DNA of 64,000 nt from Trichobilharzia regenti. Taxonomy: Eukaryota > Platyhelminthes > Trematoda > Strigeidida > Schistosomatidae. The stretch lies in NCBI GenBank assembly GCA_944472135.2, contig OX235262.1, positions 91,176,903 to 91,240,902 on the forward strand, in the 5' to 3' direction. Below are positions 12,102 to 22,745 of the stretch, piece by piece. Made by a program: the position numbers and the translations under genes. A model generated the notes under the pieces. The model had not been told where the DNA came from, made no database searches, and was given only the letters and a program-made list of their open reading frames with translations. The stretch's first letter is position 1. Each line of letters starts with the position of its first letter.

Positions 12102-12674
12102 ATTTTAGCATAAAATGAGCTCATTTGAATTATCCATGAATGACAGAACTGTATCGACTGGCAACCATCTTCGTGACTGGTAATCACTTTACGTCTGTAT
12201 TGGTGATTTTTTATTGACTTGGATTTAGAACTTTCTCCTCACGTGACTTACTTTCTATTAGCTGGTAAATTCGGTCTATAGTAATGTGTTTGTTAGTTGC
12301 TGATTCACTTGAGTACAAGGCCCTTTAGAAATTCCCTGAAGGCAATTTTGGTGTTTCCCCTGTTAAAAAATTTCAACATTATCCCAATCAAATTCATGTA
12401 CATAATTGTCCACATCCATAGATACCAAAGAACACATATCATGTCTTTTTACAGCTAATTTGTATTCTTGGTTTCTAATTCTAAGAAGACGCTCACTTTG
12501 ACCGATGACCAGCTAATAAAAAGTCAATCAGGTGACGAAAAAGTTCAAAATCTTAGTCAATAGAAAATGAACAATACAGATGTAAATTGACTAGAAGTCA
12601 CGAAGATGGTTGCCAGGAGACACAATTCTATCATTCATGGAGAATTCAAATGAGTTCATTTTATGTTAAGATTT

Positions 12675-12711
12675 GAGCTGAAGATGTTGTCCAGAAGGAC
12701 AACGAAAGCTC
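12675..12711 (+). other. Hammerhead-like hairpin block in PLE terminus, right arm
   Basis: CTGAAGA at 12,678-12,684, one unpaired T, a perfect 7-bp stem (12,686-12,692 with 12,697-12,703), a 4-nt AGAA loop, then GAAA at 12,704-12,707. The flanks GAGC and GCTC could pair. It looks like a hammerhead core plus stem II, but it has an extra nucleotide after the core and no obvious stem III or NUH cleavage site. Could be a decayed hammerhead or simply a conserved hairpin. Confidence 0.5.
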
Positions 12712-12750
12712 TGCAATTAAACTAACCACCTTAACAAACACAACTGATTA

Positions 12751-13385
12751 CAAACAAAGAATACCTTTAATAGTGGTTGGCAGTTGATGAAATAAGCTTT
12801 TTTATGTTTAGTCAGTGGATGTACAATAAACCAGATGAAAAGTTCGACGCATCTACTTAGTAACAATACAAGGCATACGGTGAGTCTGTTATGATATATA
12901 TATATATATATCAATTGTGTTTTGGCTTCCAGTTGGAAGTTACTCATTTGATTGTTGCTATCAGAATATGCAGTAACATAGATGTAATATAGTATACACA
13001 ATTCATATATTTTTCGAGCATTTTCTAAAATCACTGCGGATTGTAATAGTAGATTTTATTTGCTAGAGGCATGCAGTGAACAAATATCATTTCAAAATAT
13101 TCTCATGCCTTGCATCAAAGACTTTTATATACTCAGTGAAAATAAATGTTTAATTATATTTGCTTTGAAAGAAAAAACGATACTTTAGTGAAAAAGTCAT
13201 TTATTAAATGAATATCTATGTTTAATTAGTATTAATCAGGTGAAATAATTGCAATTATTTTGTTACTTGTTCTAAAAACAGTTTTATATTTAATATACAC
13301 AAAATTTTGGACAGTTTCATTGAATGAAGTGATAGTGTCGAAAGATGAGGTGGGGTAAATATACACTTAATGTTTAGAAAGAAGT
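12751..13385. other. AT-rich spacer
   Basis: TA run near 12,893-12,911. No gene seen. Confidence 0.5.
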
Positions 13386-13528
13386 CATAATCAACCCCAA
13401 TGGAAGAAAGATTACTTAGATAAAGCAATAAGAAGATGTAATTCGTCTGAATTGCGTAATGCATTTGCGCAACATATTTCGAACAATCTGATCACACATG
13501 GACTTGTCGTAGGAATATACATGTGAAA
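13386..13528 (+). repeat. Unclassified repeat, inverted relative to 14,150-14,295
   Basis: The stretch from GCAATAAGAAGATG to CTTGTCGTAGGAATATACATG recurs in inverse orientation at about 14,150-14,295. Frames of the two copies share EAIRRRN-like and QHISNNLITHGLVIGIY-like peptides, so the repeat was once coding, but I do not recognise the protein. It directly precedes a PLE GIY-YIG fragment. Confidence 0.6.
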
Positions 13529-13775
13529 TTAATTTACCGATTTGAATTTACGTGTGGACACACAAACATAGGGAGGACTCATCAATCTCTGCAAGTAAGG
13601 ACTTCAGAGCATATTCCTAAATGGTTCCAGAAACAAATGGAATCTTAAGAACCTATTAACGGTGAGAACAGGAGACCTAGCTCTTCTATTGCGAAACATA
13701 TTATAGAGACAGGACATAAAATTGACGTTAACAGATCTTGAATATGTCCTTTTAACTTGACCTAAGTCTATTTTC
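13529..13775 (+). mobile_element. Penelope-like element, GIY-YIG fragment (lineage A)
   Basis: Frames give LIYRFEFTCGHTNIGRTHQS, then SEHIPKWFQKQMES-stop, then SSSIAKHIIETGHKIDVNRS-stop. NIGRT stands where YIGRT occurs in the GIY-YIG domain, and SEH is the next conserved block. The C-terminal LCVQKK...LPW end is missing. RT part absent. Lies between two inverted copies of an unclassified repeat. Confidence 0.75.
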
Positions 13776-13825
13776 TCACCTCTCATCTCTTTATTAATTT
13801 CATATATATTCCTATGACAAGTAGG

Positions 13826-14118
13826 CCTGCTTGAATCATTGGGCTACCGAAATTACTTTCCCCCACAATGCCTTATTTCATCTGGATTTATCATTGTTTT
13901 AATCGTCCAGTTATATCAAATGACCTACACACAAACTTGCGCGATGAGTTAACTTGCTCCCAAGTAAACGCTGTACAATTCTTCAACGAAATGAAGATAT
14001 ACTTCGGATTATCAGTTTACATGTAAATTCTGTGTGAAGAAAAAACTACTTTGGAACTAAATACGCTGAAAATTTTGTACGGCATATTTGCCTACTGTCT
14101 TAAATAAAGCTTTACCAT
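13826..14118 (+). repeat. 310-bp unclassified repeat, copy 1
   Basis: About 290 nt match 44,660-44,975 with few differences, including a stretch around GCGCGATGAGTTAACTTGCT. The 3' end reads CTTTACC followed by ATT repeats, like the 3' end of a non-LTR element. No protein motif recognised. Degenerate relatives lie at 38,440-38,560 and 41,035-41,250. Confidence 0.8.
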
Positions 14119-14149
14119 TATTATTATTAATTTCATATATATATATATA

Positions 14150-14295
14150 TATACCTATGACAAGTCCGTGTGTGATCAGATTGTTCGAAATGTGTTGTGC
14201 AAATACAACATTACACGATTCAGACAAATTACGTCTTCTTATTGCTTCATCTGAATTCATAAAGGGAACTAATTGTTTTAAAAGAGTTTTCACTT
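14150..14295 (-). repeat. Unclassified repeat, inverse copy of 13,386-13,528
   Basis: See the entry at 13,386. This copy also carries a TA run at its edge (14,136-14,152) and keeps a longer open frame on the minus strand (to 14,299). Confidence 0.6.
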
Positions 14296-14299
14296 TCAA

Positions 14300-16904
14300 G
14301 TGGTTTTCATTTTAATGTAAGCGTAAAATCTGGTTGAATTTGACTGCACATTAAACCAGTTTATTTGTTCTAACACACAGTGGTACACTACTGATAACCG
14401 GATGACATTTTGCTCACAGCTCTATTGCTCATAATCATATCAATGTATTCAAATGACTGAGTAATATAATTAGGTGGAGAGAGAGAGATTAACCACCGAG
14501 CCACTGTCTATTGTATCAAACAGACTTATCTAATGTTATTTTACTTTTGTTAGCTATATGGTGTACTATTTTTAATTCTCTCTTTGTTGTGAATAAAGGA
14601 TAATATTATTTGCCGTCACTTTACTTCGTATTGTTTATCTCTTCATGGGAGTAAACAGTATTCATCAAATAGAACAGTTTAAATTTATCACTGTAAAACT
14701 GCTATGTATTTAAATTATTAACAAAAATAATTCTGTCGACAGTCATAAAAAGCTGTGAATTTTAGTTGTGTCAATCAGTTCACCAATTTCTAAACATATT
14801 TATCAACTGTAAGCCAACGACCATGGTGTACACTGATGATTATGTTATTCGAAGTTGGTACGATTCACAAAGGTGCTGCAGATGTCAATGTTTACCTCAT
14901 TCTATCCATAATAAAAATATTATCGTTGAAACGTTTTAAAAGTAGTAGTCCCATTTCATATAATCTCCTAAGGTTACATGTAATTGTTGTATGCAAGATC
15001 ATTTTCATAAAGGCATTCGTCTTTTTCTGAATTCATCTCATGGTTCTACACTTTTGAAGTACTTGTTTAAGTATTTATCAAAAAAAAACGCTATAATAAT
15101 GCGACCATTTTCCTAATGTTTGAATGATTACTAGTTAAAAGCTCATTTAATGATGTATGCATGCTCTTTTTATTACAGACATTCATATTAAGTTTAAATG
15201 AACATAAAAATTGTTAGGCTGTGTGCTTAAGAATACCTAGAACTCATCATAACTGCTTGGGCAAGTGAGTTACTGTACTTATTAATCACATTTTTCACTT
15301 ACTACTCAGCAGATGTATGCTAGTATAAAAAATAGTTTTTGAATGCATAAACACATTAGGAAATTATCCATCGGTTCAGTAGGCTTATAATAAACTCCTT
15401 AGTATTTCTTCAATACTGGTTTTGTTCAAACAAAATTTATGGCGGAAAATTCATCAAACAAAACAATCTTTACACTCATCACTAAAGTATTTATTTATGA
15501 AAAACAAAAAAAGTAAACATCATACAGATTTTCAGCTGCAAAATTGTTTATTTGATTCATTGAGGTAGAAATTTTGTTTAAAATAAACAAATGTAATGAA
15601 TTTATTTGATAAAACTAAATTGAATTGAAAAGTATTTACAGTAAATATAAGCATAAGCACTATGCAGTGAACATTCACACACAAAATGAATCTCTTCTGT
15701 TTACAGTAAAAATAGAATGATTAGATTGACAATATTACTTTGTTCTTGTATTGACTGATCAGTGACTTTTGTTGTGTAAATAAATTAAGCAACAACAATT
15801 GAGAGAGTGGATATTTTTGTTTGTGTATGTGTTTCGACATTACACTGTATACTTACTGTATAAACACATACTTCTCAGTATGGTATATTCAGTGAAGTCT
15901 ATTTTAACATAACCGGGAAAATTCGATAACGTACTATTTGTAATTATCATTCCTCTGACCTATCACTAAATGTATAGCCGTCTCATTATCCTACTGACAA
16001 TTTAGTAATATTTATATGCATTTCTTTGTCATAAATGCACACGATCAGAAGTCTAACTCGAATCAGTATTGTTTGCTTGCATATATTTTGATGAATAACT
16101 ATTGTCCTACAAAACAAAGGCTGCATAAGTAAGTGTTCATTGAAACTAGAATTTTTATCACTGGTACTGATCTACAAATATGACTGAATTATTTCTGAAA
16201 CAAAGCACTGACATTTGCTTTTTTTAAAAAAAAAATTTATTTGACAGGTTTTTTGATGTATGCCGTCCTACTGAAATATAAGCCATACAGTAAGCTGATA
16301 AGTTAAGCACGCCTTGCAGACTAGTTTGATTCGTTTTTATCCCACTCAAGGGTTATTCCAATTTTGTTTCCTACTCCATATAACTTCTACTTTGACTTAC
16401 TTTTACGTGAAGTGGAATAGTGGCATCTAGTTTTAATGACAGTTCAAGCCTTTATTTTGACTTTTAAAGTTTAACAGGTGTTGCATACTGAACTTTTCCT
16501 TTCAATCTATTCAATCAACTATTTAGTTAAAATATTATGTCTTTTTTTTGAGGTTAATCGTATGATACACTTAACAAGACGAGTTACTACACATTTTGTC
16601 TGATGAACATGTAAAATTTAAAAAAACAGCTACATACTACTGATTGGATGGTGTGAGTAGCTGTTTATCACTTGTATAACCCAGTAGCGCTTGCTAGAGA
16701 CATCGACTCTGTAATTTAAGGATGTAGTAAGTAAACGCAGTCTCTGAAGAAGTTATAATTTTTCACACCACTGTTTAGTATATGATAGACTCATTTAAGT
16801 TCGTATTTTCAAAGACATTAATGTGGGCTAAATTAATAAACATAATAATGTCACAGATTATATGAAACGCATCAATGCCGTTAATGGAGACAATAGATTT
16901 TTCT
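14300..16904. other. Large AT-rich stretch without recognised content
   Basis: Only short frames. A GA run lies near 14,477. No match to the repeat families of the window. Confidence 0.5.
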
Positions 16905-18200
16905 ATGTGAGGAGATTACTACACGAAACATAGACGTCGGCATTTCTGTATCCACCTTGAAGGAACTTATTTTAGGACGTACACTGAACGTTCATTTCTT
17001 ATTCAATAAGGAATATTACAGACAAATTGATGGTGTAGCTATGGGTTCCCCATTAGGCCCAATCCTAGCTGATTTTTTCCTCGCTAAGTTAGAGAATGGA
17101 CCACTGAAAGGAGTAATTAGTGACTTGGATTTCTACTGTCGATATATGGATGATATATCTCTGGTCATGAAAAACGAGGACGATCCAATGAACATCCTTG
17201 ACAAGTTTAATGATGCCCATTCAGCAATAAACTTTACCATGACAGTATCTCATTCCTAGACGTCTTCATGGCAAGGAAAGAAGATGGCACACTAAGAAGG
17301 AGTGTGTACAGGAAACTTACTACAACTGGTCAGTACACTCATTTTTTGAGTTTTGTACCTTTGAAATATAAACGTAACCTGTCTGGTTCATAGAGCTAGG
17401 TTAATCTGTTCAGACGACTGCTTCAATGAGGAGCTTCAGATTATTAGAGAATTACTTAGAAAAAATGGTTATCCAGATAAGTTTATTGAGAAAAATATGA
17501 ATTCATCACCTAGGACAGTCACTATGGCAACAGTTTTGAAAGAACCACTGTTCATAAAACTTCAGTTCCTCGGTGACAACATCAGCGAAATAATAACACA
17601 ACGGCTGAAGAATGCAGTTAAAAAAGCTTATTATGCGGCAGAGGTACGCTGTCTTTTTACAACCACACCTATTTTATGTTCGAGAAATAAGGATAAACTA
17701 CCTAAATTCGCCTCCTCTATGTGTATCTACCAGTTTGACTGCAGCCGCGGAGCCAGCTACATCGGGCGAAAAATTAGGCAGGTTCATCATCGTATTTCCG
17801 AACATCATCCGACATGGTTAAGCAAGGGGAAAACAAGATATATTCGTTGCTCTATTTTAGCCCACCTTGTAGATAGTGAGCATAAGGTTGACGTTAATAC
17901 TGCATTTAAAATTATTTATCGCATTCCTACTAATCTTAATTTTGCTTTACGAGTTCGTCTACTACATACAGCCGGAGCAATAGGAATCCACCTGAAGAAG
18001 TCAAACCTGTGTGTTCAGACGAAATTCGTACAGCCACTTTCCCTACCTTGGCCATCGTTACATGATTGTATAAACCGGACTACTTAATCCCCCTCCCCCT
18101 AAAATATTTTTCTTTTTAAAAAACTATAAACACTATAATTGACAAAATTATTTTATTTTCTAACTACTTCATCTTTAACTAGGTGTTATCCTTGTAAAAA
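16905..18200 (+). mobile_element. Penelope-like element, best copy: RT catalytic part plus GIY-YIG endonuclease (lineage A)
   Basis: Penelope-like elements copy their RNA with a telomerase-related RT and nick DNA with a GIY-YIG nuclease. Segment 1 (16,908-17,248) reads RNIDVGISVSTLKELI, then YYRQIDGVAMGSPLGPILAD (motif B region) and FYCRYMDDISLVM (catalytic YMDD, motif C). Segment 2 (17,250-17,390, shifted frame) gives SFLDVFMARKEDGTL. Segment 3 (17,386-18,087, back in the first frame) gives RKNGYPDKFIEKN, DNISEIITQRLKNAVKKAY, CIYQFDC, SYIGRKIR, R and SEHH, and ends near LPWPS. Two frameshifts and a stop near 17,390 break the ORF; the N-terminal half is gone. The endonuclease part is open for 196 codons. 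An AT-rich 3' UTR follows and is then hit by a SINE. Confidence 0.92.
17497..18087 (+). pseudogene. PLE GIY-YIG endonuclease domain, open frame
   Basis: Uninterrupted 196-codon 3' part of the PLE ORF. By residue in this segment: DNISEIITQRL at about 27-37, C-I-Y at 76-78, D-C at 81-82, YIG at 88-90, basic residues after it, S-E-H at 101-103, C-terminal VRLLHTAGAIGIHLKK and LCVQTKFVQPLSLPWP. The first Met is internal to the PLE protein and not a real start. In the family this nuclease makes the first nick for target-primed insertion. It cannot be made as a whole protein here because the upstream RT is frameshifted. Confidence 0.85.
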
Positions 18201-18204
18201 TTAA

Positions 18205-18395
18205 TATTTAGGATCACATCATGAGCTGACATTAGTTACAGAACCATTGGAAAACCTGGAAGTACTGGACAGTTGTTTCGTCGTAGTTTGGGACGCTTCA
18301 GCAGTGCGCACTCACCGGGATTCGAATCTAGGACCTCCCAGTTACAAGGTGAGGTTGCCGACCAAATCCATACAAATCAACACTTGAAAAATTAC
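18205..18395 (-). mobile_element. Family-2 ribozyme SINE, inverted body with forward tail
   Basis: Minus-strand body with distal block, hammerhead at 18,262-18,307, then B-box-like GGATTCGAATCTAGG. It breaks off and is followed at about 18,363-18,392 by a plus-direction family-2 3' end (CCATACAAATCAACACTTGA). The ribozyme has CUGAAGC instead of CUGANGA (A9 changed) and a stem II mismatch; GAA, stem III and the GUC site are present. Sits in the 3' UTR of the PLE. Confidence 0.75.
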
Positions 18396-18572
18396 TTTAT
18401 TCTTATGACCACTTCAACTTTAGTTACAACGCTGTAAGCACAAAGTATGATTTCAAATTAGCCACTAGGATCAGTTCTGATGTTTCGATGAAGAATTTGT
18501 TTTATTCCTAAAGATGAAAGTCCGAAACTGCCATAAGGCATCTGTATTAGCTTTGCTTCTTTAGCATTTTTT

Positions 18573-19120
18573 TACTGCGGAACAAACTAAGAAGAAACAG
18601 ATGTCCAGTACTTCCAGCTGGTCTTACAGTGGTTCTCTAACCGATATCAGCACATGATCAATTCCTGTAACCAGCCAGCAAAATCCCTACAAACCAATAC
18701 TTGAATATCAATGAGATGCTCACTAGCAACTGGTCCTATTCAGGTAGGTAGTTATCTGCGGTTTTAGTAAGCAGTCGTGAACAGTAGGGTACAGAATATC
18801 GGGTGTGAGGATAAATACTTCTTGAAGACATTGACTAGTGGTCATGCTATGTTGTGAATTGACAGAAGTTGTAATTCACGGTCTGGCCATTGGATCGGGT
18901 TCCAGTGGCTTAGTGGTCTACAAGCCCGCTCGCCTTGTAACCAGAAGGTCCTGGGTTCGAAGCCTGACAGTGGGTGCATACTGACGAAGAGTCCCAAACC
19001 AGAATGAAACAGCTGTCTAGTACTCCCAGGGTTTCCAATGGTTCGCTAATCAATGTCAGCTCATAATCGAGTCTTTTAACCAATCAGTCAATGAAATCCC
19101 TACAAACCAATACTTGAAAA
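18573..19120 (+). mobile_element. Family-2 ribozyme SINE, partial unit plus full unit in tandem
   Basis: 18,573-18,710 is the distal part of one unit, beginning within hammerhead stem II and ending in AATCCCTACAAACCAATACT. The next unit begins at once (18,711, CAATGAGATGCTCACTAGC) and runs about 407 nt to 19,118. It has the A-box-like CCAGTGGCTTAGTGGTCTA, an extra CCCGCT in the tRNA-like part, the B-box-like GGGTTCGAAGCCTG, a hammerhead at 18,978-19,023 and the terminal block. That ribozyme has ACGAAGA in place of CUGANGA, so it is probably dead. Best evidence in the window for head-to-tail organisation and unit length. Confidence 0.82.
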
Positions 19121-20462
19121 CTGATTTTAAACACAGATTCATGAAGCACTAGAGATTTTGTCACCTGTTCAATAAGGAGCTATAGACAATAGAAAAGAGG
19201 ATGTGAATACACGAGTTACTTTACTTCCAAACTACTAAACATGGGAGAAATTTGACAGTAAATGGATTTCCGTTTCAACAGCCATCCTTTTTTAAAAATA
19301 TAAACCCATGGTTAAAACCACATTGTTTTTCATTTGTAATTCAACCATAAACTTCGAAAATATTTGAGAAAAAAAAACAAAGAAACACAAGGTAACAGGT
19401 AATAATTCATTTGATAGCGAAGTGTAAATAAATTGCAGTCTGTTTTACGTTTAATTCTGCAATTTCGCACAATATTTTTATATTTTTGAATCCACTTGTA
19501 ATAAGTACTTAATATTTTATTAGACTACTAAGACTATACAGCAGGGGAATTAAAGTTCTGAGTTAACATTTATCAACATTATGATCTTAAATACATTTAG
19601 GTTAAATAACAGGGGTGTTATATTTCTTTTTTTAACCAGCTTCAAAGTTTAATCGAAGTAAAATGAAAAGCATCAAAAACAAAGAGAAAATAACCCAGAT
19701 GAAATCACTTTAACCCTGATTTTTCGTGATTAGAATTTTCTTCACTATTTAGAACTTGTATTAAACAGAATAATGAAAATATAAATCATTGTCAAAAAAG
19801 TCAGTAGGTATGAAAAAAAAGAAGTTATATTATGTCAGTAACAAACAAAAAAAACTTTTGTTTAAAATTTATGGCTTTTACGAAACGAGGCATAGCATGC
19901 ATGCATGCCGAAAATATATAATGGAGAGAGAGAGTGAAAAACGCCTGTGTATAGTAACAGATTTACCCTTAAATAAACGGAAAAGTACTCAAGAGTTTAT
20001 TTTGTCTACTTGGCATTTTTCCGCCAAGTCAAAAAAAAAACAAACAAACAAAAAACAACCCCGTTATTCGTAGACATCTTAAAACTGCGTAAGTATTCTA
20101 GCTAAGAGAAAATTCATTTTAAAGAAAAGTAGGATGGAAATGAATTTAAAACTTATCTGAAGTCACTTTTTTTTGTTTAATTCGTTTATTCTCACCCAAA
20201 ATTAGATATAAAAGTTACGAAAGAAAAAGTTGTTTGCAATATGAGTTGGATGTCATATTTACGAGATTGTTTAGAAGCAGTCTGATGTCTGTTAGAATGA
20301 AAACCGAAGTGTTGTGGTCTAAACACATAGAACCAATCTTAGTGTTGTATTCCATAGATAACCAAAACTTTTTTGAGTTACTCACAGTCACAAGATGTCC
20401 CAAAACCAGCAAAAAGACAGTTATTTGCAATAAAATTTGAGGTCCTATTTAACTTTGGTAAC
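19121..20462. other. AT-rich spacer
   Basis: A 94-codon frame (19,789-20,073) is Lys/Asn-rich, as expected from A-rich DNA. A short exact TGCATGCATGC-type palindrome occurs near 19,897. Nothing recognised. Confidence 0.45.
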
Positions 20463-20530
20463 ATGACATATAGCAAAAATTAAATTAACAATGTCGTTAG
20501 GCAACTATACAAATCAAATTAGTCCTTAGC
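20463..20530 (+). repeat. Fragment of a repeat also present at 54,390-54,974
   Basis: The stretch around GTCGTTAGGCAACTATACA matches the GCCGTTAGGCAACTACACA stretch near 54,584. A second part of the same repeat continues at 21,503-21,670, so the PLE fragment in between probably inserted into it. Confidence 0.5.
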
Positions 20531-20559
20531 TGCAAAACGACTATTGAGTAACATGATTG

Positions 20560-21000
20560 CTTTACCAGGGAGCCGGGAATCAATTAGATAAAAAACCCTA
20601 TCATTTAGAATCATACACTAAACAATACCCATAGGAAGCCTAAGGTCATTCTGACCATAACTGACATAAACAAAATCACCTGTTGCTGTGAAACAAGGTA
20701 AATCGGTTGTTCAAGGCGCATCCTGTCAAAAAAGGGTCAAAGATTACTATCCAGCGTGGCTGCAGAAAAGAAGTAGTGGCCGTATAAGTAGTGCAATAAT
20801 CGAACATCTCGTCAACACTGGTTGTTCCTAATCAACAAACGCGTCCTTCAAAGTAATCAACAAAGTGAAGAACAACCTTCCAAAGATTGTACGATTCCAG
20901 CTTCTTTGCATCGCAGAAGCTCTAGCTATTCAGATGGAAGAACCACAACTGTGCATACAAAAAAAACTATTCAACCACTTCTACTCTCATGGTAACAACT
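20560..21000 (+). mobile_element. Penelope-like element, GIY-YIG C-terminal fragment (lineage A)
   Basis: Frames give NKITCCCETR, stop, IGCSRRILSK (counterpart of C.Y.C...YIGRS.R.L), then YYPAWLQKRSSGRISSAII, EHLVNTGC, a stop, ASFKVINKVKNNLPKIVRF, LLCIAEALAIQMEEPQLC, IQKKLF. The block order is that of 17,700-18,060. A frameshift and two stops disable it. RT absent. Confidence 0.78.
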
Positions 21001-21318
21001 CCATTGATTTGACTTAACTTTTGTTTGTATGCTTATTTTTCTAACTACTTAAAACCTTTGTGTAATTCTGTATATTATTTTGTTTCCATGTACACCCTGA
21101 GAACAACTCTTTCATCAATCTATTCACTCCATCAAGTTACTCTTATTTAACAATCATTTATGACAACTCATTACTTTTGTTGCTACCTTCTTATATCAAC
21201 ACCCAATTCACCTGAACTTACTAATTATATTTTCGTCTGACAAATTTAAAGTACATGCACATACAAAACAACCATATATATATTTGCGATTGCACAGCTA
21301 TGAAAATTGATTCGCAGA
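21001..21318. other. AT-rich PLE 3' flank
   Basis: Resembles the AT-rich 3' UTR that follows other PLE C-termini, with no feature I can align with confidence. Confidence 0.4.
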
Positions 21319-21458
21319 AAAGAGACTCTTCTTCGGTGGGAACATCATCACTCACTGAGAAATGCAGGTACATCCAGCTGACGAGTCCCAATCAGGACGA
21401 AATGCGCATGCTGGATTCCACTGCTAGCCACCATCCACCAATTGTAAAGAGACTCTTC
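21319..21458 (+). mobile_element. Minimal Smα-type insertion flanked by 13-bp direct repeats
   Basis: The direct repeats AAAGAGACTCTTC at 21,319-21,331 and 21,446-21,458 are identical. Between them lie 114 nt that begin with the sequence following the Smα B box (CGGTGGGAACATCATCACTC) and end soon after the ribozyme (CACCATCCACCA). The tRNA-like part is missing. The direct repeats look like a target-site duplication, so this seems to be a 5'-truncated, ribozyme-only integration. Confidence 0.82.
21364..21424 (+). ncRNA. Smα hammerhead ribozyme, core intact, cleavage site G17
   Basis: Stem I ATCCAG 21,372-21,377 pairs with CTGGAT 21,411-21,416, and the outer helix GCAG 21,364-21,367 pairs with CTGC 21,421-21,424. 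Core CTGACGA 21,378-21,384. Stem II GTCC 21,385-21,388 with GGAC 21,395-21,398. GAA 21,399-21,401. A 2-bp stem III (21,402-21,403 with 21,408-21,409) closes a GCGC loop. The residue at position 17 is G (21,410), giving AUG instead of an NUH site; G at 17 is expected to block cleavage. The architecture matches the schistosome type I hammerhead. Confidence 0.88.
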
Positions 21459-21502
21459 GCTGAATTACTGGTTTTCTGTCTAATAACAAAATTGCAGTCA
21501 TA

Positions 21503-21670
21503 AAAGCAATACATTATCAGTAACATCACACAACCATAAAAAGAAGTGTTAAAACTAGAGATTATACATTACCAAGAAAACAGATGATATGCGAAGGTCA
21601 GAACAAGGATATATAGTCTAAGGGGCAAAAGGGATCATAATTACAAAATTAGTTGGAATGTCTAAATAAG
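21503..21670 (+). repeat. Unclassified repeat shared with 54,823-54,974 and 55,585-55,620
   Basis: Shares CACACAACCATAAAAAGAAG, then GTCTAAGGGG-like and AATTACAA...TTAGTTG stretches with the 54.8-kb locus. It acts as an unoccupied version of the site where a family-2 SINE sits at 54,975-55,584. Confidence 0.7.
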
Positions 21671-22544
21671 TAGCGCTATTGTAAACAGATGCATCAGAAG
21701 GGATTTTAGTCCTTTACACTGGCTATCAAACCCTTTCATACACTTTAAGGTACTTTTTAATGTATTCTGTAACAGCTCTATCTCCTACTTTGGCGTATAG
21801 GACTTCCAACAGTTTGTCTGCTTAACCTCACACTAACCTATAGCATTTAGCTTGCCAGCTTCTTCAGGAAGGCGAAGTCTTTATGCATTCCTGTTATAAC
21901 ATATTTCATACTTTGTAAACGAAATTTGTAAGATTTAAGAACACGTATTATCGTCCCACTTAATTGCGCGATTATTGTATATATATGGAGAAGTAAGTAA
22001 TAATAGTAATAGTAATAACAGCATCTTTCTGAAAAATGAGTTTGTACGTAGAATAGCATTCTCATCCTCTTTCAGTGCGAAGTGTTAACTCTTAGAGCAA
22101 AATTTTAAGTTAAACAATAGTCTGCAAAACATGATCTGAAGCAGCATCGTCGCATCTGAATCGAGCTTTAATATTTTGCAATGATTCTATTTAAAAACGT
22201 TCACTGCAGTACTCTGAAAACTACTGAAAAGTGGCAGTGATTGCGTAGACCTCATCAACAAGTAAATTTTACGATAAGCTGAGGTAAAACTTTTGATTTA
22301 CTCTACGATAAATTCGAATCCATCAGTCACATGATATAATAGCTTTGTGTCCGGATTTCCAATGGAATCCATTATGCCGGTCTCTGTGTTGTATTGTTTA
22401 TTCTTACTAAATTCGAAATATGTAACAACTACATGTCCACTAAATCGAAAATTCAAATTCAATGCTTATATATAATATTATATGGTTTTCGGTTGTGCCT
22501 CTGAGCAGACCAACATAAGATAATATTTAAATGGTTCATGGAAA
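21671..22544. other. AT-rich spacer
   Basis: No recognised repeat or gene. A short run of alternating TAATAG lies near 21,997. Confidence 0.45.
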
Positions 22545-22745
22545 AATGTGGACCGTGCACATGGTCCGGGGTTCGGTTCCCGACGCACTCCTCTACCTCG
22601 CTGAACCAGAAATTATGCTGGTAAAGAGGAAAGGTTGGGCATTAGGCTAGCAACCCCATCTTGTAAAAATAAACACTTTTACAGAAACCTCAAGCCCCTA
22701 GCCTGAAGCCCTATATTCCACTGGGAACGTGAAGGAAAAGAGTGA
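22545..22745 (+). mobile_element. Family-3a tRNA-like SINE, 5'-truncated head
   Basis: Keeps the T-arm half of the head (CCGTGCACATGGTCCGGGG, TTCGGTTCCCGACGCA), then the 3a body (CTCCTCTACCTCGCTGAACC, AGCAACCCCATC) and the RTE-like tail (GAAGCCCTATATTCCACT, GGAACGTGAAGGAAA). Confidence 0.82.

Larger units (their letters stand above)
12026..12750 (-). mobile_element. Penelope-like element remnant with inverted terminal repeats (lineage B)
   Basis: The outer arms, about 12,026-12,270 and 12,510-12,750, are inverted copies of each other. Between them, on the minus strand (about 12,500-12,280), lies the C-terminal part of a PLE endonuclease: KLAVKRHDM, then VDNYVHEFDWDNVEIF, N-R-G-N-T-K, REFLKGLVL. 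This resembles the distal GIY-YIG region of PLEs; RT and catalytic YIG part are absent (5' truncation). Each arm contains a CUGAAGA-U-hairpin-GAAA block. Inverted long terminal repeats around a truncated ORF are a known PLE arrangement. A second copy of this lineage lies at 46,345-48,130. Confidence 0.75.
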
